The notes under the pieces were generated by a model that ran no database searches, was not told the origin of the DNA, and worked only from the letters and a program-made list of their open reading frames with translations. This document shows, piece after piece, positions 16,468 to 23,424 of a stretch of 37,527 nt of DNA (positions are counted from its first letter, which is position 1; each line of letters opens with the position of its first letter). The stretch comes from Rhodospirillales bacterium. Its GTDB lineage: Bacteria; Pseudomonadota; Alphaproteobacteria; Reyranellales; Reyranellaceae. Location of the stretch: positions 1-37,527 of the forward strand of contig WHTW01000070.1 in assembly GCA_009377525.1 (NCBI GenBank), read 5' to 3'. The translations under genes and the position numbers were made by a program.

Positions 16468-17226
16468 CTATACCCGAGCCGACGCCGATGTCTGCCGGGC
16501 TTTGCGGCGCTTTCCGCTCGCGACGTTGCGCTCGACATTGCGCGCCGTCCGGTCGAGCAAGGCCATCATGGCGCGATGCGCGCCTTCGGCGTCGCGGCGC
16601 CGAATCGCCTCGAGGACGGCGCCATGCAGGGGCACCGACGGCGCCGGCGCGCCGGGATGGCGCGTGGCGACATCGACGAAGATGCCGAGCGCCGCCTCGA
16701 TCAGCGCGCCGAACGCCGTCATCACGTCGTTGTCCGTGGCCGTCAGGATGGCCTTGTGGAAGCGAACGTCGGGCTCGGCGAACAGGACGGCACTGTGCGC
16801 CGCGCGTTCCATGTCGGCAAACGCGCGCTCGATGGCCGCGAGCGTCGCGGGCGTGCGGGCGCGCGCGGCCATCGCCGCCGCCGCCGGCTCGATCACCGCG
16901 CGCGCATGCATGAGGTCGAAGACGAGTTTCGGCTCCGCTTCGCCGTCGCGCAGGCGCCAGGCCAGAACGTCCGCATCGAGCATGTGCCACTCCTCGCGGG
17001 CGCGCACATAGGTCCCCGCCCGCTTGCGCGATGCGATCAGGCCTTTCGCTGCCAGGAGCTTGAACGCCTCGCGGACGACCGTGCGGCTGGCGCCGAAGCG
17101 GCGGCAGAGCTCGATCTCGCCCGGCACGAGGTCGTGCGGCTTGTAGGTGCCGCCCAGGATCGCCGCGCCCAACTTCTCGGCTATGCGCGCGGCCCCGCCG
17201 ACTGCAGTTGAGGTCCGAATCATCAT
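16468..17226 (-). CDS. GntR-family regulator, FadR/FCD subfamily
   Basis: A 252-residue transcription factor. The N-terminal winged helix (about 12-75) has the GntR pattern LVPGEIELCRRFGASRTVVREAFKLLAAKGLI followed by the wing RKRAGTYV (broken here only for naming; residues about 33-73). The C-terminal all-helical FCD ligand domain carries DLMHARAVIEPAAAAMAA and metal-type histidines in VRFHKAIL and the HGAVLEAIRRRD block. FCD regulators bind carboxylic acids or sugar acids and release DNA. Two adjacent ATGs could start it; the upstream one is used. It is divergent from the ABC importer and upstream of the alcohol dehydrogenase, and a palindrome sits in its own promoter, which suggests that it represses both directions. 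Confidence 0.93.
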   Translation of the reverse strand: MMIRTSTAVGGAARIAEKLGAAILGGTYKPHDLVPGEIELCRRFGASRTVVREAFKLLAAKGLIASRKRAGTYVRAREEWHMLDADVLAWRLRDGEAEPKLVFDLMHARAVIEPAAAAMAARARTPATLAAIERAFADMERAAHSAVLFAEPDVRFHKAILTATDNDVMTAFGALIEAALGIFVDVATRHPGAPAPSVPLHGAVLEAIRRRDAEGAHRAMMALLDRTARNVERNVASGKRRKARQTSASARV

Positions 17227-17228
17227 CG

Positions 17229-17259
17229 TTGACAGGAACGGAAGTCGCGCGACTATATG
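17229..17259 (+). promoter_or_regulatory. Candidate promoter of the ABC importer operon
   Basis: A perfect TTGACA (-35) at 17229-17234 is followed by TATATG at 17254-17259 with a 19-bp spacer, longer than ideal. The -10 overlaps the palindrome at 17256-17268. A CATAAT at 17265-17270 is an alternative -10 but lacks a good -35. Confidence 0.45.
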
Positions 17260-17280
17260 TCAGACATAATAACGTTCCAA
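17252..17280 (-). promoter_or_regulatory. Candidate promoter of gntR
   Basis: Read on the minus strand, TTGGAA (17280-17275) and TATAGT (17257-17252) are separated by exactly 17 bp. The palindrome at 17256-17268 overlaps the edge of the -10 and fills most of the spacer, an arrangement that would allow autorepression. The start codon is 25 bp downstream of the -10. Confidence 0.55.
17256..17268. promoter_or_regulatory. Probable GntR operator, perfect palindrome
   Basis: TATGTCAGACATA is a perfect 13-bp palindrome around a central A. It contains the GT-N3-AC core of FadR-subfamily operators. It lies in the 84-bp gap between divergent gntR and the importer operon and overlaps both predicted -10 regions. 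A direct repeat GGAACGGA (17235-17242 and 17285-17292) flanks it at equal distances of about 20 bp. Confidence 0.6.
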
Positions 17281-17310
17281 GCCGGGAACGGACATCACGG
17301 AGGAAGCACC

Positions 17311-18654
17311 ATGACCCATCTCCGTCCCCATCTTCGGCGGCGTACGATTCTGGGCGGCGCCCTTGGCACGCTCGCCGCGCCCGCCGTCAACGCCCAGGGC
17401 GGCAAGCCCCATGCCGGCACGACCATCAATGCCTCGTGTTTCCAGACGACCTACTTCGAATACCTCAAGAAGTACTTCCCGCAGTTCGAAGAGAGGACGG
17501 GCATCAAGGTCAATTTCAACATGCAGGCCTTCCCCGTCTACAACCAGCGCACCGACCTGGAACTGTCGACCAAGGGTTCGGCGCTCGACGTCATCAACGT
17601 CACTTTCATCTATTCCGGCCGCTGGATCGGCGCCGGCTGGGTCACCAACCTCGACACCTTCATCAAGGATTCCAAGTACACGCCGGCCGCCTGGGACCCC
17701 GAGGATTTCGCCGGCGGCCCGCAGTCAGCGATGAAGAGCGCCAAGGGCGAGACCTTCGGCTACACCTGGGAAGCCGGCGCCATGATCCTGGGCGCCGCGC
17801 GCTACGACCTGATCGAGCGCGCCGGCCTTGGCCTGCCCAAGACCTTCGACGAGCTGATCAAGGTCTGCGACGCCGTCCACAACAAGGAGAACGTCGCGGC
17901 CTTCACCGCCGACAAGCTGCACCACTGGAACTGGATCCCCTACCTGATGGGCGCGGGCGGCGCGGTGTTCAAGGATCCGCCGGGCAATCTCACGCCGACC
18001 TTGAACACGCCGGCCGCCGCGACCTCGGGCGAGTGGTACGCCAACCTCCTCATGAAGTACGGGCCGGACGGCATCCTGTCCTACTCCGACGACCAGTCGA
18101 TGCGCTCGCAGATGTCGGGCCGCGCCAACATGCGCACCCAGGCGATCACCTGGATGGTGCCACTCGCCAAGCACGCCGAGAGCGTCGTGAAGAAAACCGT
18201 GCGCTACGGCCTGATGCCGGCCGGTCCCAAGGGCAACTTCCCCGGCTCGAACAGCCACGGCCTCGGCATCCCGGCCGGCTCCAAGAAGAAGGAAGCGGCC
18301 TGGGAGTTCATCAAGTGGGCGCTCTCCAAGGAGACCATCGCCATGGTGGTGAAGAACCATGGCTATCCCAGCGTCTGCCGCATGTCGGTGATCAAGAGCC
18401 CCGAGTTCAAGCAGGTACTGACGCTCAACGACCAGGACGTGGCGGCGCTGTTCCTGGAGGTGCTGCAGCTCGGCGGCAAGACAGGTTACATGAAGTACCG
18501 CACCGTGCCGGTCTATCCGCAGGTCGGCGACAAGATCAACAAGGCCATCGAGCGCATCGCCACCAAGCAGCAAGCCGCGCCCGACGCGATGAAGCAGGCG
18601 CAGGCCGAGGCCATTCAGGATCTGCAGAAGGCCGGGATCAAGGTTGATACTTGA
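17311..18654 (+). CDS. ABC importer solute-binding protein (family 1, sugar type)
   Basis: A 447-residue periplasmic binding protein for a sugar-type (CUT1-like) importer. The start is set by GGAGGAAGCACC before the ATG. The N-terminus has RRRTILGGALGTLAAPAVNA, a twin-arginine-like signal peptide with AlaXAla cleavage. The mature protein shows the usual YFPQFEERTGIKVNF opening, a DVINVTF ligand-lobe strand, and the C-terminal GIPAGSKKKEAAWEFIKWA block typical of family 1 binding proteins. The ligand is unknown; sugars, polyols and sugar acids all fit the dehydrogenase-rich neighbourhood. It is the first gene of the importer operon, and its 3' end is followed by strong hairpins that may protect its mRNA. 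Confidence 0.92.
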   Translation: MTHLRPHLRRRTILGGALGTLAAPAVNAQGGKPHAGTTINASCFQTTYFEYLKKYFPQFEERTGIKVNFNMQAFPVYNQRTDLELSTKGSALDVINVTFIYSGRWIGAGWVTNLDTFIKDSKYTPAAWDPEDFAGGPQSAMKSAKGETFGYTWEAGAMILGAARYDLIERAGLGLPKTFDELIKVCDAVHNKENVAAFTADKLHHWNWIPYLMGAGGAVFKDPPGNLTPTLNTPAAATSGEWYANLLMKYGPDGILSYSDDQSMRSQMSGRANMRTQAITWMVPLAKHAESVVKKTVRYGLMPAGPKGNFPGSNSHGLGIPAGSKKKEAAWEFIKWALSKETIAMVVKNHGYPSVCRMSVIKSPEFKQVLTLNDQDVAALFLEVLQLGGKTGYMKYRTVPVYPQVGDKINKAIERIATKQQAAPDAMKQAQAEAIQDLQKAGIKVDT

Positions 18655-18672
18655 GTACTTCTCCCTCGAGTT

Positions 18673-18782
18673 CCTCTCCCCCGCTGGCCCCCCTTCGCTC
18701 TTGCGGAGCTTCGGAGGCTAGGTGAGGGGGAAACGACGTGAATAGCCCCCTCACCCAACCTCTCCCCCTGGCGGGGGAGAGG
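18673..18782. repeat. CCTCTCCCC-type palindromic repeat spanning a gene start
   Basis: A perfect hairpin with arms CCTCTCCCCC (18759-18768) and GGGGGAGAGG (18773-18782) and a 4-nt loop ends the element. Upstream are a related CCTCTCCCCC (18673-18682) and GGTGAGGGGG (18721-18730) that pairs with CCCCCTCACC (18746-18755). This composition is common in proteobacterial intergenic repeats. The GAGGGGG of the repeat is also the best Shine-Dalgarno sequence for the GTG start of the permease at 18738, and the repeat encodes its first 15 residues. Confidence 0.8.
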
Positions 18783-19682
18783 AGTCAGACGCTTGGCAGG
18801 ATTGCGCGTCAACAACACCGCTTCTTCGCCTTCTGCGTGGCGCCGTCGCTGGCGGTCCTCGCCGTCATCACGCTGCTGCCGTCGCTCTATCTGCTCGCCA
18901 CGAGCTTCACGCAGCTCAACCTCACGCGGCCCGAGACGCTGTGGAATTTCTCCCAGCCGTTCGAGAGCTACCATCAGCTCTGGGCCGACACACGCTTCCA
19001 CAACTCGATCTGGGTGCAGATCAAGCTCTCGTTCTGGACGGTGCTGCTGCAGCTCCTGATCGGGCTTGGCCTCGCCTTGCTGCTCAACATGCGCACGCGG
19101 CTCCTGGAGGCGCTGCGCACGGTGTTCCTGATCCCTATGGTGCTGCCGCCGATCGTCGTCGCCATCATCTGGAAGGTGATCTACACACCCGACATCAGCC
19201 CCATGCACGGCCTGTTCCGGGCGTTCGGCTGGCACGTGCCGGCGCTGATCACCGATCCCCACTGGGCGCTGACCTCGATCATCATCGCCGACACCTGGGA
19301 GTGGTTCCCCTTCACCATGCTGATGGTGCTGGCGGCCCTGCAGATGATGCCGCAGGAGCTTCTGGACGCCGCCAAGGTCGACGGCGCCTCGCCCTGGCAG
19401 CTCACCTGGTTCATCACGCTGCCCTTCATCCAGGGCGTGCTGCTGGTCGCCGGCCTCTTCCGGCTGATCGATTCCATCAAGGCCTTTCCGCTGATCTTCA
19501 TCCTGACCGACGGTGGGCCGGGCAACGTCACGGAGGTAACGAACTACTATTCCTACCTGCAGGCCTTCAATTTCTCCTATCTCGGCTTCTCCAGCGCCAT
19601 CACCGTCGTGCTGCTGGCCGCGACCATCGTGCTGAGCTGGGTGATCGTGCGCCTGGTCGGCTGGGGAGCGCGCATTGACTAG
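18738..19682 (+). CDS. ABC importer permease, MalF-like
   Basis: A 314-residue inner-membrane permease with six hydrophobic segments. The ATPase-contact EAA loop is LLDAAKVDGASPWQLTWFIT (about 210-229), normal for CUT1 permeases. The C-terminus ends with ILTDGGPGNVTEV, another family hallmark. The start is a GTG with GAGGGGG 7 bp upstream. The first residues, NSPLTQPLPLAGERSQ, are a translated intergenic repeat rather than conserved protein; I see no ATG between there and the first helix, so the repeat really seems to supply the start. It follows the binding-protein gene by 83 bp and overlaps the next permease by 8 bp. Confidence 0.9.
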   Translation: MNSPLTQPLPLAGERSQTLGRIARQQHRFFAFCVAPSLAVLAVITLLPSLYLLATSFTQLNLTRPETLWNFSQPFESYHQLWADTRFHNSIWVQIKLSFWTVLLQLLIGLGLALLLNMRTRLLEALRTVFLIPMVLPPIVVAIIWKVIYTPDISPMHGLFRAFGWHVPALITDPHWALTSIIIADTWEWFPFTMLMVLAALQMMPQELLDAAKVDGASPWQLTWFITLPFIQGVLLVAGLFRLIDSIKAFPLIFILTDGGPGNVTEVTNYYSYLQAFNFSYLGFSSAITVVLLAATIVLSWVIVRLVGWGARID

Positions 19683-20505
19683 AAAGTCCTCGCACGCGCG
19701 CGCCCGCTTCCTGATGCACGCCTTGGCGATCGCGCTCGCCCTGCTGGCGCTGTCGCCGTTCCTGTGGCTGGTCCTGATGTCGTTCAAGACCAACGCCGAG
19801 ATCTTCCGCTTTCCGCCGCGGCTCTTCTTCGAGGCGACCTGGGCCAACTATGCCGCGCTGTGGACGTCGGAGTTCCGCAACTCCTTCGCCAACAGCCTGA
19901 TCGTGGGCGTCGTCTCGACGGTGCTGTCGCTGCTGATCGGCGTGCCCGCGGCCTACGCCCTGTCGCGCTGGACGACGCGCGCCGGCGGCACGATCACGCT
20001 GTGGATCCTGGCCAGCCGCATGGCCCCGCCGATCGCCTTCACCATCCCCTACTTCCTGGTCTACCGGCACCTCGAGCTTTTGGACACTTTGACCGGCCTC
20101 GTGATCATCTACCTCACCTTCAACCTGTCGCTGGTGATCTGGATGATGCGGCCGTTCTACGACCAGCTGCCGCGTTCGCTGGAGGAAGCCGCCTGGATCG
20201 ACGGCGCCACCATGTGGCAGGGCTTCTGTCGCATCATTCTGCCGCTCTCCGGGCCAGGGCTCGCCGCCACGGCCATCCTCTGCTTCCTGTTCGCCTGGAA
20301 CGACTTCTTCTTTGCCCTGATCCTGACCCGCACCGAGGCCATGACCGCGCCGGTCGCGGTGGTGAACTTCATGAACTACGAGGGCTGGGAATGGGGCCGC
20401 ATCGCCGCCGGCGGCACCATGATCATGCTGCCGGTACTGGTCTTCTCCTTCCTGGTCCGCCGCTATCTCGTACATGGTCTGACCGGAGGAGCGTTGAAAG
20501 GATGA
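19675..20505 (+). CDS. ABC importer permease, MalG-like
   Basis: A 276-residue second permease of the importer. It has six hydrophobic helices and the EAA loop SLEEAAWIDGATMWQGFCRI, with FAWNDFFFALILT following, both typical of MalG-type subunits. The start is taken as a TTG at 19675 that overlaps the end of the first permease gene and has GGGGAG upstream; the next candidate is an ATG 13 codons further in. It overlaps the following SDR gene as ATGA. No ATP-binding subunit gene follows, so the ATPase must come from elsewhere in the genome. Confidence 0.9.
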   Translation: MTRKSSHARARFLMHALAIALALLALSPFLWLVLMSFKTNAEIFRFPPRLFFEATWANYAALWTSEFRNSFANSLIVGVVSTVLSLLIGVPAAYALSRWTTRAGGTITLWILASRMAPPIAFTIPYFLVYRHLELLDTLTGLVIIYLTFNLSLVIWMMRPFYDQLPRSLEEAAWIDGATMWQGFCRIILPLSGPGLAATAILCFLFAWNDFFFALILTRTEAMTAPVAVVNFMNYEGWEWGRIAAGGTMIMLPVLVFSFLVRRYLVHGLTGGALKG

Positions 20506-21260
20506 CCCTGCTGATCACCGGCGGCGCCAGCGGCATCGGCGCGGCCACGGCGAGACTCGCCGCCCGGCGCGGCCACAAGGTCGCGATCAACTACCGCTCG
20601 CGCGACGCGCAGGCGAACAAGGTCGTGGCCGATATCAGCGCCAACGGCGGCCAGGCAATCGCCCTGCCGGCGGATGTTTCACGCGAAGCCGATATCGTGA
20701 GCCTGTTCGACGCGACCGAGAAGGCGCTGGGCCCGGTCACGCATCTGGTGAACAGCGCGGGCATCGGCCTCAATTCACGTGTGGAGGATTTCGACGCGGC
20801 CGCCCTGGAGAGGCTGTTCACCGTGAACACCGTCGGCCTGATGCTGTGCTGCCGCGAGGCGGCGCGCCGCATGTCGACCAAGCGCGGCGGCAAGGGCGGT
20901 GTCGTCGTCAACGTCTCGTCGATGGCCGGCACCATCGGCGGCCGGCCGGGCGCCTCGGCCTATGCCGCCAGCAAGGCCGCCGTCGACTCCTTCACCATGG
21001 GCTTCGCCAAGGACGTGGCGCTCGAAGGCATCCGCGCCGTCGCGCTGCGGCCCGGCATGATCGAGACCGAGATGACTGAAAAGACATTGGCCGACCGCGC
21101 GGTGCGCGAGGCCATCGAATCGACCATCGCCATGGGCCGCGTCGGCCAAGCCGGGGAGATCGCCAACGCCATTGTCTGGCTACTGTCGGACGAGGCGAGC
21201 TTCATCTCCGGCGTGACGCTCGATGCGTCAGGCGGCGGGTTTGTCTTGGGGAAGAGATAG
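20502..21260 (+). CDS. Short-chain dehydrogenase/reductase (SDR)
   Basis: A 252-residue classical SDR. The cofactor motif TGGASGIG is at 6-13, NSAG at 84-87, and the catalytic Ser139/Ser140, Tyr154 and Lys158 appear in NVSSMAG and YAASK. After the second strand, INYRSRDAQANK has an Arg/Ser pair that favours NADP(H). The C-terminus ends in SGVTLDASGGGFVLG, standard for the FabG-like group. It is translationally coupled to the permease gene and so probably acts on the imported compound, together with the divergently encoded alcohol dehydrogenase. The substrate is unknown. Confidence 0.92.
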   Translation: MTLLITGGASGIGAATARLAARRGHKVAINYRSRDAQANKVVADISANGGQAIALPADVSREADIVSLFDATEKALGPVTHLVNSAGIGLNSRVEDFDAAALERLFTVNTVGLMLCCREAARRMSTKRGGKGGVVVNVSSMAGTIGGRPGASAYAASKAAVDSFTMGFAKDVALEGIRAVALRPGMIETEMTEKTLADRAVREAIESTIAMGRVGQAGEIANAIVWLLSDEASFISGVTLDASGGGFVLGKR

Positions 21261-21264
21261 ACCA

Positions 21265-21384
21265 CCCCGTCATCCCGACCGGAGCCGAGCGCAGCGAGGC
21301 GAAGTGGAGGGACCTCGTCATGCGACCTGAGACAGCGAAGAGGAGGTCCCTCCACTTCGCTTCGCTCCGGTCGGGATGACGGGG
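21265..21384. repeat. Long REP-like palindrome between the SDR gene and ilvC
   Basis: A 120-bp inverted repeat occupies nearly the whole gap between convergent genes. The left arm from CCCCGTCATCCCGACCGGAG and the right arm ending CCGGTCGGGATGACGGGG pair over about 42 bp, interrupted by an extra block of roughly 10 nt (near 21286-21297) in the left arm. The inner part reads GAAGTGGAGGGACCTC and its complement. It shares CGAAGCGAAG-type phrases with the palindrome at 4006-4080. It can act as a terminator for both strands. The right arm touches the ilvC stop codon. Confidence 0.85.
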
Positions 21385-22232
21385 CTAGTTCCTGGTCTTG
21401 TCGACCGGCGCCTTCTCCTTGATCCACGGCATCATGGCGCGGAGCTTGACGCCGATCTCCTCGATCGGGTGCTCCGACATCCGCTTGCGCATGGCCTTGA
21501 ACGAGGCCTGGTTGACCTTGTTCTCGAGCATCCAGTCGCGCGCGAAGCGGCCCGACTGGATGTCGGCCAGCACGCGCTTCATCTCGGCCTTGGTCTCGGC
21601 GGTGACGATGCGCGGTCCGGACACGTACTCGCCGTACTCGGTGGTGTTGGAGATCGAGTAGTTCATGTTGGCGATGCCGCCCTCGAAGATCAGGTCGACG
21701 ATCAGCTTCACCTCGTGCAGGCACTCGAAGTAGGCCATCTCCGGCGCATAACCCGCCTCGACCAGCGTCTCGTAGCCCGCCTTGATCAGCTCGACCAGGC
21801 CGCCGCGCAGGTACTCCGAGCGCACCGTGTGGCCTGGTCCCTTGGGCGCGATCATGAACACGTCGATGTCCGGCCGCGGCGTGATCAGGTTGAAGTGCAC
21901 GTTGAGCCCGTGCGCGAAGGCGAGCGCGGATCCGGCGCGCATGTTGGGCGCGAGGTCGGCATTGTAGATGACGGACTGCAGCTCGTCGGGCGTCAACACC
22001 ATGACGATGTCGGCCCACTTCGCACCGTCGGCTGGACTCATCACCGTGAAGCCCGCGCCCTCGGCCTTCTTGATCGTGGCCGAGCCGGGCTTCAGCGCAA
22101 TGCGTACGTCCTTGACCCCGAATCGCGCAGGTTCATCGCATGGACGTGGCCCTGGCTGCCGTAACCGACGACCAGGACCTTCTTGCCCTTGATCAGGTTC
22201 ACATCGGCATCGCGATCGTAGTAGACACGCAT
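21385..22232 (-). pseudogene. ilvC: Ketol-acid reductoisomerase, frameshifted and internally deleted
   Basis: Ketol-acid reductoisomerase makes dihydroxy-isovalerate and dihydroxy-methylvalerate in Ile/Val/Leu synthesis. The ATG at 22230-22232 starts MRVYYDRDADVNLIKGKK with the Rossmann loop VVGYGSQGHVHAMNL intact. Near 22114-22121 one base is missing, and the protein continues in another frame as VKDVRIALKPGSAT. Further on, PKGPGHTVRSEYLRGG is joined directly to LVELIKAGYETLVEAGYAPE; class I enzymes have about 56 more residues here, including the TDLFGEQ motif whose Asp and Glu bind the active-site magnesium. The rest, to WIKEKAPVDKTRN, is normal. The encoded length is about 282 residues against about 339. 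Two separate lesions make this copy non-functional as written, unless the sequence itself is wrong. Confidence 0.88.
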
Positions 22233-22331
22233 TGGGCCAAATCCTCCTGGCAGTGTGCGTTCCGGATATTGAAAGGGGGCTTGCTAAACAACCCGGCCTG
22301 CAAAGGCCAGTCTGGAATCCGCTTCCCACGC

Positions 22332-22873
22332 ATGACCGCTCGTCGTTCCCCGCTGCTCGTCGCGGCCGCCGCACTGTCCCGGCCGGATGTTGGTACAGCT
22401 CCTCGGTATCGGGCAGCCGCGACGGCTCGGCCACGATGCGACAGATCGATGCCGCCAATGCCACCATCACGCCGCAGCAGGCTCAGGCCTTCCTCAGCGG
22501 CAAGACCTGGCGCAGCACCGAAAGCAGCTCCGGCCAGCACATCCACTACTCGGCGCCCGACGGCAGGGATTTCGCCTGGTTTCGCGGACAGGAGCGCATC
22601 CTGGCCGGCGAGTGGCGCATCGAGACAGGACCAGGCAGCAAGGGCCAGCCCGTCACGCGACTCTGCCTGCGCTATCCAGCCGAGGCCGCTCATCCCATCA
22701 GCAAGGCCGCCGGCGGCCAATGGTACTGCCGCGCCGCCGGCTCGGTTTTCCATTGGATCCCTGAACGGGCCAACGGCGATGTGCTGGGCCTCGCGAGCCG
22801 CACCCAGGCACCGTTCGAATTGCACCTGACCAACCTGACGATCGCGCAGCTCAAGGCACGCGCCAATCCCTAG
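22332..22873 (+). pseudogene. Putative lipoprotein, frameshifted in the signal peptide
   Basis: The ATG at 22332 gives MTARRSPLLVAAAAL, the start of an export signal, but the frame is lost near 22374-22385. One frame over, the sequence continues as PAGCWYSSS, a plausible lipobox cysteine, and then about 155 residues to a stop at 22873. The body shares HYSAPDGRDFAW, ERILAGEWRIET and LCLRYP with the next gene, so the two are paralogues. A single inserted base before the Cys would restore a complete lipoprotein of about 180 residues. The in-frame alternative start at 22232 gives a long Arg-rich leader overlapping the ilvC start and is unlikely. Function unknown. Confidence 0.65.
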
Positions 22874-22905
22874 ACAAGCGGTTCGCTACACGGCAGCGTC
22901 CGTCC

Positions 22906-23424
22906 ATGTTCAGTTTGCCTCGCTCTATCCTCCTCGTTGCTCTCTCGGCCCTGGCCGCCTGCTCCAACCCCGATCCGGCCGCCCCGGTCGGACCGGCGGT
23001 GCCCATGCCGCAGATCCAGGCCGCCATCGACAATTCCACGCCCGATGCCGCCCAGCGCGGCATGGCCAACAAGACATGGCTGTGGGCCGGCAACGGACCG
23101 GCGCAGATCCACTACTCGACGGCCGACGGCCGCGACTTCGCCTGGGTGGTCGGCCAGCGCCGCATCTTCGCCGGCGAATGGCAGGTCGACACCGCACCCG
23201 GCGCCGGCGGCCAGTCGATCACCCAGATTTGCCTGCGCTATCCCGGCGTGCGCCTGTCGGGCCTCAGTCCCGACTGGAACTGCCGTCCGGCCGGCCAGAT
23301 GTTCTACGAGATGGCCGAGCGCGAGGCCGGCGATCCGCTGCGCATCAACGGCCGTACCACTGCGCTGTTCGTGCTCGAAAAGACGCCGGCGAGCCTGGCC
23401 GAAGTGCAGGCGCGCGTGCGTTAG
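22906..23424 (+). CDS. Putative lipoprotein, intact paralogue of the preceding gene
   Basis: A 172-residue lipoprotein. MFSLPRSILLVALSALAACS is a signal with an LAAC lipobox. The mature part contains IHYSTADGRDFAWVVGQRR, FAGEWQVDT, QICLRYPG and WNCRPAGQMF, the same order of blocks as in the upstream copy, with two cysteines that may pair. The pattern of a short DGRDFAW strand followed by GEW and a CLRYP strand resembles small beta-sandwich envelope proteins such as DUF995 members, but I cannot assign the family firmly. It is 32 bp after the frameshifted copy and ends flush against the convergent M48-like gene. Confidence 0.8.
   Translation: MFSLPRSILLVALSALAACSNPDPAAPVGPAVPMPQIQAAIDNSTPDAAQRGMANKTWLWAGNGPAQIHYSTADGRDFAWVVGQRRIFAGEWQVDTAPGAGGQSITQICLRYPGVRLSGLSPDWNCRPAGQMFYEMAEREAGDPLRINGRTTALFVLEKTPASLAEVQARVR

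Noticed and set aside
15217..17211. Open frame of 664 codons antisense to the dehydrogenase and gntR genes
   Set aside because: A high-GC antisense artefact. Both opposite genes have intact catalytic or DNA-binding motifs.
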